A program made the position numbers and the translations under genes. Below are positions 15,541-24,815 of a stretch of DNA of 64,000 nt, piece by piece. The stretch lies in contig NZ_JANQBA010000008.1 of NCBI RefSeq assembly GCF_025490915.1, positions 55,162 through 119,161 on the forward strand. The letters run 5' to 3'. The stretch is from Lacticaseibacillus parakribbianus. GTDB lineage: Bacteria > Bacillota > Bacilli > Lactobacillales > Lactobacillaceae. Under the pieces are notes generated by a model. The model did no database searches and had not been told where the DNA came from. It saw nothing but the letters and a program-made list of their open reading frames with translations. Position 1 is the first letter of the stretch, and each line of letters starts with the position of its first letter.

Positions 15541-16908
15541 ATGATGCGCAAAGAAATGATACAGGAATTAGGCAAGCTGGCGGGGCAATCGGCCTTCCAA
15601 AACATCGAGGCGCTGGAGGCAGAGGGCCGCAAGCGGCGGGCGGTCGTGCCGCTGGCGGGGCTGGGGCGGCGGCCGGTGATCGAGCGGGATCCGGTCGCCT
15701 TCATCGACGCCACGGAATCCAAGCTGATTTCCGCGCTGTTGCCGCAGCGCCACGCCCGAATGGCGCAAAGCCCGGCCGCCTTTTTCCGCGGCACCGCCGA
15801 GCTGATGGCCTACGACCTCAGCCACGAGGTCGCCTCGGGCATTCGGGTGCTGTGCTCAGGGGATGCGCATCTGCAAAACTTCGGCTTCTACGCGTCGCCT
15901 GAGCGCAACCTCTTGTTTGACCTCAACGACTTCGACGAGGCCGCCCCGAACCCCTTCGAGTTCGACGTCAAGCGGCTGGTGACCTCGGTCTACCTGCTTG
16001 GCGCCCAGAACCATTACGACGAAGCCGCGCTCGACCACCTGGCCGCCAAGGTGGCCAAGACCTACCGCAAGACGCTCAAAAAGGCCTTCAAAACCGGCGC
16101 CTTAACGCGCTTTTACGCCTCCAGCGCCGTGCGGGACCTGACCGCGGCCCTGCCGGATCAGGCGGATGTGGCCTTCGTCGAGCGCATCAGCGACAGGGCG
16201 CAAGGGCGCGACAACGAATCCGTGGTGGCCAAGTACACCGAGGTGGTCGACGGCCAGCTGCGCTTCAAGGTGGCGCCGCCGCGCTCCGCCCGCGTCTCCG
16301 CGACGACCCAGGCGGCCTTGGTCGCCGCGCTTGGCGACTACCAACACACCACCCGGGCCGACGTCGCGCTGCTGTTGGCCCAGTACCGCGTCACCGACCT
16401 GATTCGCCACAGCGTCGGCATCGGCAGCTTTGGCACGACCTGCTACCTGGTGTTGATGACCGGGCTGGGTGGCTCGCACCTGGTGTTGCAGGTGAAAGAG
16501 GCGCTGCCGCGCAGGCGCGAGCTGACCGCCGGACCGCGCGTCGACTTGGCCCGTGAGGTCAGTGAGGGCCAGCGCATCATCGCCGCCCAGCAGATTTTGC
16601 AAAAGGCCTCGGATCCCTTCTTGGGCTGGCTCAGCCTGGGCGACAAGAGCTACTACGTTCGCCAGTTCCGCGACATGAAGGAATCGATCGACGTGACCGC
16701 GCTGAGCTTCTCGCAGTTCACCGCGTATTGCCGCATCACCGGCTACCTGCTGGCGATGGCTCACGCCCAAAGCCCGACCGCGGCGATCGCCGACGGTTAC
16801 CTGAACCACGACTTCGACGGCGCCATTCAGCACTGGGCCAAGGGTTATTTGGGGCAGGTGATCGACGACTACGCGGCCTTCATCGCCCGTTACGCCCCGG
16901 CCAAGTGA
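15541..16908 (+). CDS. DUF2252 family protein
   Basis: A 455-residue soluble protein of the DUF2252 (COG4320) family. Visible family features are GDAHLQNFGFY followed by LLFDLNDFDEA, resembling the catalytic HxD...DFD layout of aminoglycoside-phosphotransferase-like kinases, and a C-terminal YCRITGYLLAMAHAQS. Function is not established. The start is 15541 or 15544: two ATGs follow GGGAGGG, and the second has the better spacing. The upstream extension in the ORF track has no ribosome site. Confidence 0.87.
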   Translation: MMRKEMIQELGKLAGQSAFQNIEALEAEGRKRRAVVPLAGLGRRPVIERDPVAFIDATESKLISALLPQRHARMAQSPAAFFRGTAELMAYDLSHEVASGIRVLCSGDAHLQNFGFYASPERNLLFDLNDFDEAAPNPFEFDVKRLVTSVYLLGAQNHYDEAALDHLAAKVAKTYRKTLKKAFKTGALTRFYASSAVRDLTAALPDQADVAFVERISDRAQGRDNESVVAKYTEVVDGQLRFKVAPPRSARVSATTQAALVAALGDYQHTTRADVALLLAQYRVTDLIRHSVGIGSFGTTCYLVLMTGLGGSHLVLQVKEALPRRRELTAGPRVDLAREVSEGQRIIAAQQILQKASDPFLGWLSLGDKSYYVRQFRDMKESIDVTALSFSQFTAYCRITGYLLAMAHAQSPTAAIADGYLNHDFDGAIQHWAKGYLGQVIDDYAAFIARYAPAK

Positions 16909-17093
16909 GCCGAGGCGCTGGCGGGGCGACCGCAGCCGGGGTCCCGCCGCGGCGGCAGGTCGGTGGGGTCGGACCGCGGCCAGCGGGTCGGGCGTTTTCA
17001 CAAGCGCCAGATTTGGCAACGCAGGGCTTGGCTCGTAGACTGAGCGTTGGGGCCGGCGTGGGTCGGCCGAGACCGAGTTGGGGAGGCCAAACA

Positions 17094-17492
17094 ATGGCAC
17101 AAGTCGAGTTGATGACGCTGAACGCGCGGCTGGCGGCCTACACGCCGCGGCTGGTGGTGACGGAGCCGGCGGTGGTGGCGCTGGTGTTTGCGCTGTCGAA
17201 CCGGTGGCGCGGCGACGTGGTGTACGAGGATCACGGCGGCGGGTTGGCGACCGCGCAGCTGACGGCCACCGCCTTTCACCAGGCCCTGGCCGCGCAGCTG
17301 GCGGTTGCGGTGCCGGGGGAGTTGACGCTTGAGGTGAATCAGGTCAAAAACGCGGCCTACTTCACTCAAGATGGTGAGGGGCTGCGCGAGCTGTTTCGCC
17401 TGGCGCCGGTGTACCGTCTGACGCTGGAACGGCCGCAGGCGCTTGAGCTGACCTGGCGTGGTCTGGCGGCGCGGCCGGGCGGCTGGCTGTAG
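17094..17492 (+). CDS. Hypothetical protein
   Basis: A 132-residue protein I do not recognise. The start at 17094 follows GGGGAGG by seven bases; the longer tracked frame extends into non-coding sequence. It begins with a helical stretch and continues with alternating beta-like segments rich in Ala, Leu and Thr, with no signal peptide or obvious membrane helix. GC-rich third positions match its neighbours. It stands alone between DUF2252 and a bidirectional terminator. Confidence 0.6.
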   Translation: MAQVELMTLNARLAAYTPRLVVTEPAVVALVFALSNRWRGDVVYEDHGGGLATAQLTATAFHQALAAQLAVAVPGELTLEVNQVKNAAYFTQDGEGLRELFRLAPVYRLTLERPQALELTWRGLAARPGGWL

Positions 17493-17508
17493 ACGGTTCA
17501 GGAGACAC

Positions 17509-17544
17509 AAAAGGGGCTGCAATCGGCTGATTGCGGCCCCTTTT
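17509..17544. terminator. Bidirectional terminator
   Basis: GGGGCTGCAATC pairs with GATTGCGGCCCC (one G-U), flanked by AAAA and TTTT, so it can serve both the hypothetical gene and the convergent LCP gene. Confidence 0.9.
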
Positions 17545-17548
17545 GGCG

Positions 17549-18604
17549 TCACTGCGCGGTGTCGTAGATGGTGTAGGTCGGATTGTTTTGATCCTTCCAG
17601 TTGAAGCCATGAGCGGTGTTTTGCGCGTTTTGCTTGGTGTTGTAGTTGTTAAGCACCACCGGCGAGAGCCCGAGCTCCTGCCGTGCGGCGTCTGAGACCT
17701 TTTGCAGGTCGGCCGTGGCCGGCACCTGGTAGGAGCCGCCGTTGATGTAGGCGCCGAGGCCTTGCAGAATCTGCTTGCGAATCGTGCCGGCCGCGCCGCG
17801 GTAGTTCTCGGCGATCGTGACCATTTCGTCGAAGGTCAGGTCGGTTCGCATGCTGGTGGTCAAGGAGGCCATCACGGACTTGTAGTTGGTCAAGGAGCTA
17901 GTAGACAAAAGCTTCTTAACAATCTGCGTGATCACTTCCTGCTGGCGCTGCTGGCGACCATAGTCACCCAGCGGATCCTCGTGGCGCATCCGGGCGTAGG
18001 CCAGCGCCTGGGTGCCGTTGAGGTGAGCCGGGCCCTTTTTGAACGAGCCATGGGCGTCGGCGTCGGTCCAGGAGAACTTGACGTTGACGTCGATGCCGCC
18101 GACCGCGTCGACAATCTTCGACAGCCCGGCCATGTTGACCAGCACGTAGTAGTTGATCGGCACCTCGATTAGGTCCTTGACGGCCTTGATGGCGGTGTCG
18201 ACCTTGCCGAAGGTGTAAGCGGCGTTGATCTTGGTGAAGCCGCTGTACATGGCCGTGTTGACGCTCACCAGGGTGTCGCGCGGAATGCTGTACATCGTGG
18301 TGCGTTTCTTCTGCGGGTTGATGGTGACCACGATCATCGAGTCGGTGCGGCCGGTGTCGGTGCGGCCGAACGCGCCGGTGTCCGTCCCCATGAGCAAAAT
18401 GCTGATGGGCTTGCGGTCGGCCAGGTGAACGGTGGCCTTTTTGGTTTCTTTGGTTTTGACGTACGTTGAATCCACCGCGGTTTTGGTCTGCGAGTACAGG
18501 CGCAAAGCGTAGCCGCCGACTAGCGCCAGCGCGGTCAGCGCCACCAAAAGCACGAGTTTAACGACCCGCCGGTGCGGCGGTGTCGGGGTGTTACTCCTAC
18601 TCAT
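17549..18604 (-). CDS. LytR-CpsA-Psr (LCP) family cell-wall polymer ligase
   Basis: A 351-residue membrane-anchored enzyme. A short cytoplasmic basic tail and one membrane helix (about 15-35) precede the LCP domain (about 65-215). Conserved residues are visible in LLMGTDT, GRTDSMIV, YSIPRDT and the distal YARMRHEDPLGDYGRQQRQQ. LCP enzymes transfer wall teichoic acid or capsule from undecaprenyl pyrophosphate to peptidoglycan outside the membrane. It is probably the partner of the teichoic acid cluster 5 kb away. Confidence 0.93.
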   Translation of the reverse strand: MSRSNTPTPPHRRVVKLVLLVALTALALVGGYALRLYSQTKTAVDSTYVKTKETKKATVHLADRKPISILLMGTDTGAFGRTDTGRTDSMIVVTINPQKKRTTMYSIPRDTLVSVNTAMYSGFTKINAAYTFGKVDTAIKAVKDLIEVPINYYVLVNMAGLSKIVDAVGGIDVNVKFSWTDADAHGSFKKGPAHLNGTQALAYARMRHEDPLGDYGRQQRQQEVITQIVKKLLSTSSLTNYKSVMASLTTSMRTDLTFDEMVTIAENYRGAAGTIRKQILQGLGAYINGGSYQVPATADLQKVSDAARQELGLSPVVLNNYNTKQNAQNTAHGFNWKDQNNPTYTIYDTAQ

Positions 18605-18766
18605 ACGGAAAGTCCTCCCACTGTAAGCTTCCTGTATTTTACTAGATTAACGCCTAAAAAGCTTCATTAAAGCGGTAAAGTAACGTAAATGTTAAGAAGT
18701 GATGCCACCAGCGGCTGGCTCGCACCGTCACGCCACTTGGCGGTAAGCCTGCCGTGACGGCGCCAC

Positions 18767-19516
18767 CTAAGGCAGCAGCCGCTTTTTTTGCGCCTGCAGC
18801 TCGGGCTTGGTGATCACGCCGGCGCGGTACAGCTGGTCGTACTTGAGCAGCTCGTCGGCGGGGCTTGCCGTCGGCGCAGGGGCCTGGGTGAAGTAGGCGG
18901 TGATCGAACTGGTCAGGGTACCGATCAAGCCGATCCCGGTGAACATCAGGATCACGGCGACGGTGCGGCCGAGCAGGGTGTGCGGCGCGATGTCGCCGTA
19001 CCCCACGGTGGTCGCGGTGACAATCGCCCACCACAGGCCATTGGCAAAGTCGGTGTGCTCCGCGTAGGCGTAGACGCAGGTCGCGACCAGGATCAGCCCG
19101 GCGGAGAGGCCGAGGTAGTAGATCAACCCCCCGCCGCGCAAAAAGCGCATCAGTCGCCGGCGAAACTTGGCCGTCGCGCGGTGGACCCGCCCGGCCAAGG
19201 TGGCCTGGGCGGTTCTGACGCTGTGGGCCAGCCGGCTGAGGTGAGCCGGCGACATCACGCGGTCGGTGGGTACTAGGGCCGACAGGCGAAAGGTGTTGGT
19301 GGCCAGCATCGTCGCCTTGGCGTGGGCCATGGCCAGTCGCACCAAGTAGTCGCTGGCGAACACCAGCAGGATCACCGTCAGCAGAATGCGCCCCGGCACC
19401 GCGTTGAGGTGGATCCAGTTCAGCCAATCCAGGACGATCAAGGCCAGCGCGACCACCGAGGCCAGCGTCAAGGCGAAGTTGTACAGGCGAAAGAAGCGAG
19501 TGAGTGTTGGGTGCAT
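18767..19516 (-). CDS. Voltage-gated-type potassium channel
   Basis: A 249-residue ion-transport-family membrane protein. Several N-terminal hydrophobic segments and a basic S4-like region precede a pore loop with the K+ selectivity filter TVGYGD, a final membrane helix and a short cytoplasmic tail (KYDQLYRAGVITKPELQAQK) like that of SHOCT-type tails. The ATG at 19516 is chosen over 19549 because GGGAGGTG lies eight bases upstream of it. It likely conducts K+ passively across the plasma membrane. Confidence 0.87.
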   Translation of the reverse strand: MHPTLTRFFRLYNFALTLASVVALALIVLDWLNWIHLNAVPGRILLTVILLVFASDYLVRLAMAHAKATMLATNTFRLSALVPTDRVMSPAHLSRLAHSVRTAQATLAGRVHRATAKFRRRLMRFLRGGGLIYYLGLSAGLILVATCVYAYAEHTDFANGLWWAIVTATTVGYGDIAPHTLLGRTVAVILMFTGIGLIGTLTSSITAYFTQAPAPTASPADELLKYDQLYRAGVITKPELQAQKKRLLP

Positions 19517-19622
19517 GGTTTCACCTCCCAATTTTATCGAGTCTAGCATAGTCCCATTCCCCAGGCGGCGCCATTTTGAGCGTGGGGCTTAAGGAAAAAG
19601 CAAACGGCCGCCGCCAATCTGG

Positions 19623-19628
19623 TATAAT
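19623..19628 (+). promoter_or_regulatory. Extended -10 promoter of the YihY-like gene
   Basis: TGGTATAAT, the same extended -10 as at pncB, lies inside the tracked ORF. It shows that translation must begin downstream, at the GTG at 19675. No convincing -35 box. Confidence 0.6.
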
Positions 19629-19674
19629 GAAAACAACTATAAAAGGCGACCACACGAACGGAAGGGGTGATTCG

Positions 19675-20670
19675 GTGACCAAAGAAAGTGACGCACTGCG
19701 GCTGGTCCGGCCGACCAAGCCGGTCAAGGCCGTGCCGGTGGGCGACCGCGCCAGCCTGCCGCTGGCCGCCCAGAAGCTCTCCGCCAAGGCCAAGGCCAAG
19801 GCGGTGCTGCGCCTGATCATCCAGCGCGTGTTTGCCGCCGAGCTTGGGCCGACCTCGGCCTCTTTGGCCTACTACACGCTGCTGTCGCTGTTTCCCATGC
19901 TGATCACGCTGGGGAACCTACTGCCGGTGTTTGGGCTCAACTACGACGGCGTGTCCTCGTACTTGGCGCAGGTGATTCCCGAAGACATCATGGCCTTCAT
20001 CAACCCGGTGATTCACAACCTGCTGGTGTCGACCAGCGGCGGGGTGCTGTCAATTGGGGCGGTGGCCACCTTGTGGGCGGCCAGCCTCGGCGTCGACGGG
20101 CTGAAGAACGGCTTCAACAAGGCTTACGGCGTGACGCCGCCGCAGAACTTTCTGATTCAGCGGCTGCTGTCGATGGGGCTGTTCATCATCTTAATTGTGG
20201 CGCTGGGGGCCGTGATGGTCGCCTTCACCTTCGGCCGCCAGTTCCTGGAGTGGCTGGTGCCGCTGCTCGGGCTGTCCGACGCGTGGCTTGAGACCTTCAA
20301 CACCTGGCGCTGGCCGGTGACCCTGGTGGCGCTGGTCGTGGTGATCTCAAGCATCGACTACTTTTTGCCCAACGCCAAAATCAAGTTTCGCACAATCATC
20401 CCCGGGACGATTTTCACCATCGTCGCCTGGCTGGCGCTGTCGCAGCTGTTCGCCATTTACATGCGGTACTTTGGCACCCGCTTCAACTCCTACGGCACCA
20501 TCGGCACGTTCATGGTGCTGCTGTTGTGGCTGAACTTCAGCGCAATGATGTGGCTGTTCGGCGCCGTGATCAACGCGGTGGTCGCCGAGTACTACACCGG
20601 GCGGCTGCACCACTCGCGCGGTAAGGTGCGAGACTTTGTCAAAAGGCGGCGAGCCCATGTGGCGCCGTAG
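19675..20670 (+). CDS. YihY/UPF0761 family membrane protein
   Basis: A 331-residue inner membrane protein with about six transmembrane segments. Family features include ASLAYYTLLSLFPMLI and the C-terminal YGTIGTFMVLLLWLNFSA. Formerly annotated as ribonuclease BN, the family is now regarded as a membrane protein of uncertain role. GTG at 19675 is chosen because GGAAGGGGTG sits eight bases upstream and the promoter overlaps the earlier frame. Its 3' end overlaps the next gene by 14 bases. Confidence 0.85.
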   Translation: MTKESDALRLVRPTKPVKAVPVGDRASLPLAAQKLSAKAKAKAVLRLIIQRVFAAELGPTSASLAYYTLLSLFPMLITLGNLLPVFGLNYDGVSSYLAQVIPEDIMAFINPVIHNLLVSTSGGVLSIGAVATLWAASLGVDGLKNGFNKAYGVTPPQNFLIQRLLSMGLFIILIVALGAVMVAFTFGRQFLEWLVPLLGLSDAWLETFNTWRWPVTLVALVVVISSIDYFLPNAKIKFRTIIPGTIFTIVAWLALSQLFAIYMRYFGTRFNSYGTIGTFMVLLLWLNFSAMMWLFGAVINAVVAEYYTGRLHHSRGKVRDFVKRRRAHVAP

Positions 20671-21067
20671 CTGGGCGTGGGGCGTGGCCCATCGCGAGCC
20701 GCTGCTTTACCTGTGGTTCGGCGCCTGGACGACGGTGGTCAACATTGCGGTGTTCTGGTTGGCGCAACACGGGCTGGGCTGGCACTGGGCGGCGGCGAAC
20801 TTTTGGGCGTGGAGCGCGGCCGTGCTGTTCGCCTTTGCCACCAACCGCCGCTACGTCTTCGCGGTATCGACCCGCGGGGCCTGGGCCGTGGCGCGTGAGC
20901 TGGCCCGGTTCGTCTTGGCCCGGCTGGCGACGCTTGGGCTTGATTACTTGTGTATGTGGGGGCTGATTGCAGGGCTTCACGCCGGCGACCTGGGGGCGAA
21001 GCTCGTGACGCAGGTGGTCGTCGTCTTGGCCAATTACGCCCTGAGCAAGTGGCTGGTTTTCAGGTAA
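20657..21067 (+). CDS. GtrA-like family membrane protein
   Basis: A 136-residue protein with four membrane helices. Features of the GtrA family (PF04138) include LWFGAWTTVVNIAVFW, FATNRRYVF and the C-terminal NYALSKWLVFR. GtrA proteins are thought to flip undecaprenyl-phosphate-linked sugars for cell-surface glycosylation, working with GtrB-type GT2 enzymes such as the one at 23.1 kb. It overlaps the YihY gene by 14 bases, suggesting coupling. The ribosome site is weak; a TTG at 20636 is possible. Confidence 0.85.
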   Translation: MWRRSWAWGVAHREPLLYLWFGAWTTVVNIAVFWLAQHGLGWHWAAANFWAWSAAVLFAFATNRRYVFAVSTRGAWAVARELARFVLARLATLGLDYLCMWGLIAGLHAGDLGAKLVTQVVVVLANYALSKWLVFR

Positions 21068-21103
21068 AAACGGTTGGCGGCAGCGTTCCGCCGGCCGTTT
21101 TTT
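21066..21103 (+). terminator. Terminator after the gtrA-like gene
   Basis: AAAAACGG with inner GGCGG pairs with CCGCC and CCGTTTTTT. A strong hairpin with a T-tract. Confidence 0.92.
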
Positions 21104-21167
21104 GGCGTTGGGTGGGGGCAGGCTGGTACGATGGAGGAGAGGCCCTTAACCCGACAAGGAGGTCCAA

Positions 21168-22121
21168 ATGCCAACTTATTTGATTACCGGTGGCGCCGGC
21201 TTCATCGGCGGCCACCTGGTTGCGCGACTGCTGCTTGACCCACAGGTCCAAGTGACGGTGGTCGATGACCTGTCGACCGGCGACTGCGCCAACCTGCCCC
21301 AAGACCCACGCGTCACGCTTTTGGTCCACGACGTCTGCGATGCCGCGTTCATGGCGGAATTACTGGACCGCGAGCGCTTCGACTACGTGGTACTGCTGGC
21401 GGCCGTGGCCGACGTCGCCGCCACTTGCCTTGACCCACTGGGCACCGCGGCGGTCAACCAATGGGCCAACCTGACGCTGCTGGACGCGCTGCGCCGCCGG
21501 CCGTGGCCGCTTGGCAAGCTGTTTTTTGCCAGCTCCGCGGCGGTGTACGGCGATTGCACTGGCACCGCGCTGAGTGAGACAGGGCCGGTGGCGCCGCAAA
21601 GCCCCTACGCCGTCGACAAGTACGCCAGCGAACGCGCGGTGTTGAACGCCGGTCGGTTGTGCGGCCTGCCGGTGGTGTGCGGGCGGCTGTTCAACGTCTA
21701 CGGCCCGACTGCGGCGCAAACGTTGGGTGGCGGCGGGGTGATTACCCGGGCCGCCCGGCAGCTGGCGGCCGGATCGGCGTTTACGCGCCACGGCGACGGC
21801 GAGCAGACCCGCGATTTTGTCTACGTCGAAGACGTGGCGGCGGTGATCGCCGCGCTGCTGCACGGGCCGGCCACCGGGCTGGTCGTGAACATCGGCACCG
21901 GTCGGGCGAGCAGCCTGAACCGGGTGCTGGGCGGCCTGGCCCAGGCGCTGGCCCAACCCTTGGCGCTGCGCCCAGGGGTGGCGCGGCCCGGCGACGTGCG
22001 GCATTCGCAGGCCGACGTGGCTCGGCTGGCGGCGCTTGGGCTGCGCTGCCAGACGCCTTTGGTCCAGGGCCTGGCCGCCGTGGCCCAGGCGGCGCCGGTG
22101 GCGTTGGTGCCAACGCCTTGA
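21168..22121 (+). CDS. NAD-dependent epimerase/dehydratase (extended SDR, UDP-sugar 4-epimerase type)
   Basis: A 317-residue Rossmann enzyme. GGAGFIGG (residues 8-15) binds NAD(P), the catalytic tyrosine and lysine are in YAVDK, and a sugar-binding segment reads RLFNVYGP. Together they indicate a nucleotide-sugar 4-epimerase or 4,6-dehydratase; the exact sugar is not readable. ATG follows AAGGAGG. The location near GtrA- and GtrB-like genes and the teichoic acid genes suggests a role in making a surface sugar donor. Confidence 0.85.
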   Translation: MPTYLITGGAGFIGGHLVARLLLDPQVQVTVVDDLSTGDCANLPQDPRVTLLVHDVCDAAFMAELLDRERFDYVVLLAAVADVAATCLDPLGTAAVNQWANLTLLDALRRRPWPLGKLFFASSAAVYGDCTGTALSETGPVAPQSPYAVDKYASERAVLNAGRLCGLPVVCGRLFNVYGPTAAQTLGGGGVITRAARQLAAGSAFTRHGDGEQTRDFVYVEDVAAVIAALLHGPATGLVVNIGTGRASSLNRVLGGLAQALAQPLALRPGVARPGDVRHSQADVARLAALGLRCQTPLVQGLAAVAQAAPVALVPTP

Positions 22122-22185
22122 CAGTGTGGTAAGATGGTTTTGGAAACAGCGAACTAGACGACTAGAAGTAGGAGATGCAAGTCTT

Positions 22186-22980
22186 TTGATTACATTAAAA
22201 TCACAACGCGAAATCGAAGGCATGGCCAAGTCCGGTGCGATTCTCGCCGGCATGCACAAGGCCGTGGCGGCCATCATCCGGCCGGGAATCTCCAGCTGGG
22301 AGATTGAAAAAGTCGGCCGCGAGTACATCGAAAGCCACGGCGCGATTCCCGCGGAGCTGGGCTTTGAAGGCTACAAGTACGCGACTTGCGTGTCCATCAA
22401 CGACGAGGTCGCGCATGCGACACCGCGCAAGGGCCTTTTTCTCAAGGAAGGGGACATCGTCGCCGTCGACACCGTGGTCAACTGGCAGGGTTACATGTCC
22501 GACTCCTGCTGGACCTACGCGGTGGGGCAGATTTCGCCTGAACGCCAGAAGCTGATGGACGTGACCAAAAAGGCCCTGTACCTGGGCATCGACGCCGCCG
22601 TGGTTGGCAACCGCCTGGGCGACATCGGCTACGCCATTCAGCACTACACCGAAGACGAGAACGGCTACGGCGATGTGCGTGAGTTGATCGGCCACGGCAT
22701 TCAGCCGACCATGCACGAAAGCCCGAACGTGCCGCATTACGGCGAGCCGGGTCACGGCCTGCGCCTGAAGGCCGGCATGACCATCACCATCGAGCCGATG
22801 ATCACCACCGGCACCTGGAAAATCAAGGCGCATGACCTGCCCGGCGACGACTGGGAGTACTACGTGACCGCCGATGGTTCCGATTGCGCCCAGTACGAGC
22901 ACACGATTGTGATCACCGATGCGGGGCCCAAGATCCTGACCAGTCAGGACCCGGTGGCCGACGCCAAGTACTTGTTGTAA
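22186..22980 (+). CDS. map: Methionine aminopeptidase type I
   Basis: A 264-residue cytoplasmic metalloenzyme that removes the initiator Met from nascent proteins. Metal ligands fall in VDTVVNWQGYMSD, in the GHGI and MHESPNVPHYG segments, and in IEPM with the final EHT. The TTG at 22186 fits GTAGGAGA upstream and gives the usual N-terminus (TLKSQREIEGM). The tracked ORF extends upstream into the epimerase gene, which is not credible. Its place among glycan genes is probably incidental. Confidence 0.93.
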   Translation: MITLKSQREIEGMAKSGAILAGMHKAVAAIIRPGISSWEIEKVGREYIESHGAIPAELGFEGYKYATCVSINDEVAHATPRKGLFLKEGDIVAVDTVVNWQGYMSDSCWTYAVGQISPERQKLMDVTKKALYLGIDAAVVGNRLGDIGYAIQHYTEDENGYGDVRELIGHGIQPTMHESPNVPHYGEPGHGLRLKAGMTITIEPMITTGTWKIKAHDLPGDDWEYYVTADGSDCAQYEHTIVITDAGPKILTSQDPVADAKYLL

Positions 22981-22984
22981 GCGG

Positions 22985-23011
22985 AAGGCTGCGCAAAGGC
23001 GCAGCCTTTTT
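22985..23011 (+). terminator. Terminator after map
   Basis: AAGGCTGCGC pairs with GCGCAGCCTT, followed by a T-tract. Confidence 0.93.
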
Positions 23012-23142
23012 GGGATGCCAAAGCATTGCCGCGCGGGTTTCGCGCGACGGTACTGAAGCGTTGCCGTGCGGCTTGGCAAAAAAGCTAGACCGTGAGCCGC
23101 CAGTTTTTGGGCCTGTCGCGACCACAGAAGGGAGGAAACGCC

Positions 23143-24090
23143 ATGCTTTCGATTATCGTACCGTGCTTCAACGAGGAGGAGACGGTGCCGCGGTTCTTTG
23201 AGGCCGTGGAGGCGCAGCGCTTGGCTTTGGCCGAGACTCTGGAGTACGTGTTTGTCAACGACGGCTCGACGGACCAGACGCTGGCGCGGCTGCGCGAGCT
23301 GGCCGCCGCGCATCAGAACGTGCATTACGTCTCCTTTTCCCGCAACTTCGGCAAGGAGGCCGCCTTGTACGCCGGCCTCCAGCAGGCCAAGGGGCAGCTG
23401 GTGGTGGTGATGGATGCGGATCTGCAGGACCCGCCGGCGCTTTTGCCGCAGATGCAGGCGATGCTGCGCCAAAATCCCGACCTGGACTGCGTCGGCACCC
23501 GTCGCACCGACCGCAAAAGCGAGCCGCCGGTGCGAAGCTTTTTCGCCCGGGCGTTCTACCGGCTGATCAACCGCATCAGCCAGACGCCGATGGTCGACGG
23601 GGTGCGGGACTTTCGCATGATGACCCGGCCGATGGTCGACGCCATCTTGGCCCTGACCGAGTACAACCGCTTTTCCAAGGGCCTGTTCAGCTGGGTCGGC
23701 TTCAACGTCGCCTACATCAGCTACGAGAACCAGGCCCGGGTGGCGGGGAAGAGCTCCTGGTCGTTTTGGAAGCTGTTCAACTACTCGATTGAAGGCATCG
23801 TGAACTTCTCGGAGCTGCCGTTGAACCTCGCGTCGGTGGTCGGGGCCCTGTCTTGCGTCGGCTCGGGCATCGCGATGCTGTTCATCATCGGCCGGGCGCT
23901 GCTTTACGGCGACCCGACCGCCGGCTGGCCGTCCCTGGTGTCAATCGTGCTGTTCATCGGGGGCATTCAGCTGCTGTGCCTGGGCATCATCGGCAAGTAC
24001 ATCGGCAAAATTTTCCTGGAAACCAAGAACCGACCGCTTTACATTATCAAAGAGACAGACGAAAGTGAGGCCCATCAATGGCACGTCTGA
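23143..24090 (+). CDS. Family 2 glycosyltransferase, GtrB/DPM1-like, membrane-anchored
   Basis: A 315-residue enzyme. An N-terminal GT-A domain (SIIVPCFNEEETV; DxD-type site in MDADLQDPP) is followed by two C-terminal membrane helices (about 225-290), the layout of GtrB and YkcC-type transferases that load a sugar on undecaprenyl phosphate. ATG follows GGGAGG. It overlaps tagA by 13 bases and so heads the teichoic acid operon. With the GtrA-like flippase it may decorate teichoic acid outside the cell. Confidence 0.9.
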   Translation: MLSIIVPCFNEEETVPRFFEAVEAQRLALAETLEYVFVNDGSTDQTLARLRELAAAHQNVHYVSFSRNFGKEAALYAGLQQAKGQLVVVMDADLQDPPALLPQMQAMLRQNPDLDCVGTRRTDRKSEPPVRSFFARAFYRLINRISQTPMVDGVRDFRMMTRPMVDAILALTEYNRFSKGLFSWVGFNVAYISYENQARVAGKSSWSFWKLFNYSIEGIVNFSELPLNLASVVGALSCVGSGIAMLFIIGRALLYGDPTAGWPSLVSIVLFIGGIQLLCLGIIGKYIGKIFLETKNRPLYIIKETDESEAHQWHV

Positions 24091-24815
24091 CCATTCTCGG
24101 CACCCCGTTCGACGACGGCACCGAGGCCCAGTTTCTAACCCGCTTCCAAACCCGCCTGGCAAAAGGCGTCGGCACCTTCGTGGTGACCGCCAACCCGGAA
24201 ATCGTGATGTATGCCAGAACCCACCCCGACTACCAGGCGCTGATTGCCAAGCGGGCCGATTTTGTGACCGCCGATGGCATCGGCATCCTGCTGGGCGCCC
24301 GCATTCTGGGCAGTCGGCTGGCCGCTCGTGTCACCGGCTACGACCTGATGCAGGCGATGCTCCAAGCCGCCGCGGCCGAGGGGTTGCGTGTGGCGTTGGT
24401 CGGCGCCAAGGCGGCGGTGCTCGGCCAGGCGAAGGCCAGATTGACCGCGCAGCACCCCGGGCTGAATGTGTGCTACCAGCACGACGGCTACTTTGATTTG
24501 GCCGACGCCAGCGTGGCCGACGCCGTGGTCGCGGCCCAGCCGGACCTGATTTTTGCAGCGCTTGGGTTCCCCAAGCAGGAGCGCTTTTTGGCCGGGCTGC
24601 AAAAGCGGCTGCCTCGCGCCTTCATGATGGGCGTCGGCGGCAGCTTCGACGTTGCCGCCGGCGTGGTCAGCCGGGCCCCGCGCTGGATGCAGCGGGTACA
24701 CCTTGAGTGGTTCTACCGGCTGCTCAAGGAGCCCAGCCGCATCGGCCGCATGATGGTGCTGCCGCAGTTCGTGTGGGTGGTGTGGCGAACCCGCCACCAA
24801 AAGGGGCAGCGATGA
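24078..24815 (+). CDS. tagA: WecG/TagA/CpsF family N-acetylmannosaminyltransferase
   Basis: A 245-residue GT26 enzyme that adds ManNAc to GlcNAc-PP-undecaprenol, forming the wall teichoic acid linkage unit on the inner membrane face. Family segments are TADGIGILLGARI (with the catalytic Asp), RVTGYDLM and ALGFPKQERFL. The start overlaps the GT2 gene, and the stop overlaps tagB (ATGA), so the genes are coupled. Confidence 0.93.
   Translation: MARLTILGTPFDDGTEAQFLTRFQTRLAKGVGTFVVTANPEIVMYARTHPDYQALIAKRADFVTADGIGILLGARILGSRLAARVTGYDLMQAMLQAAAAEGLRVALVGAKAAVLGQAKARLTAQHPGLNVCYQHDGYFDLADASVADAVVAAQPDLIFAALGFPKQERFLAGLQKRLPRAFMMGVGGSFDVAAGVVSRAPRWMQRVHLEWFYRLLKEPSRIGRMMVLPQFVWVVWRTRHQKGQR

Noticed and set aside
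18727-18762. GC hairpin after the potassium channel gene as a terminator
   Set aside because: CCGTCACG/CGTGACGG can pair but no T-tract follows on the minus strand, so I do not call it.
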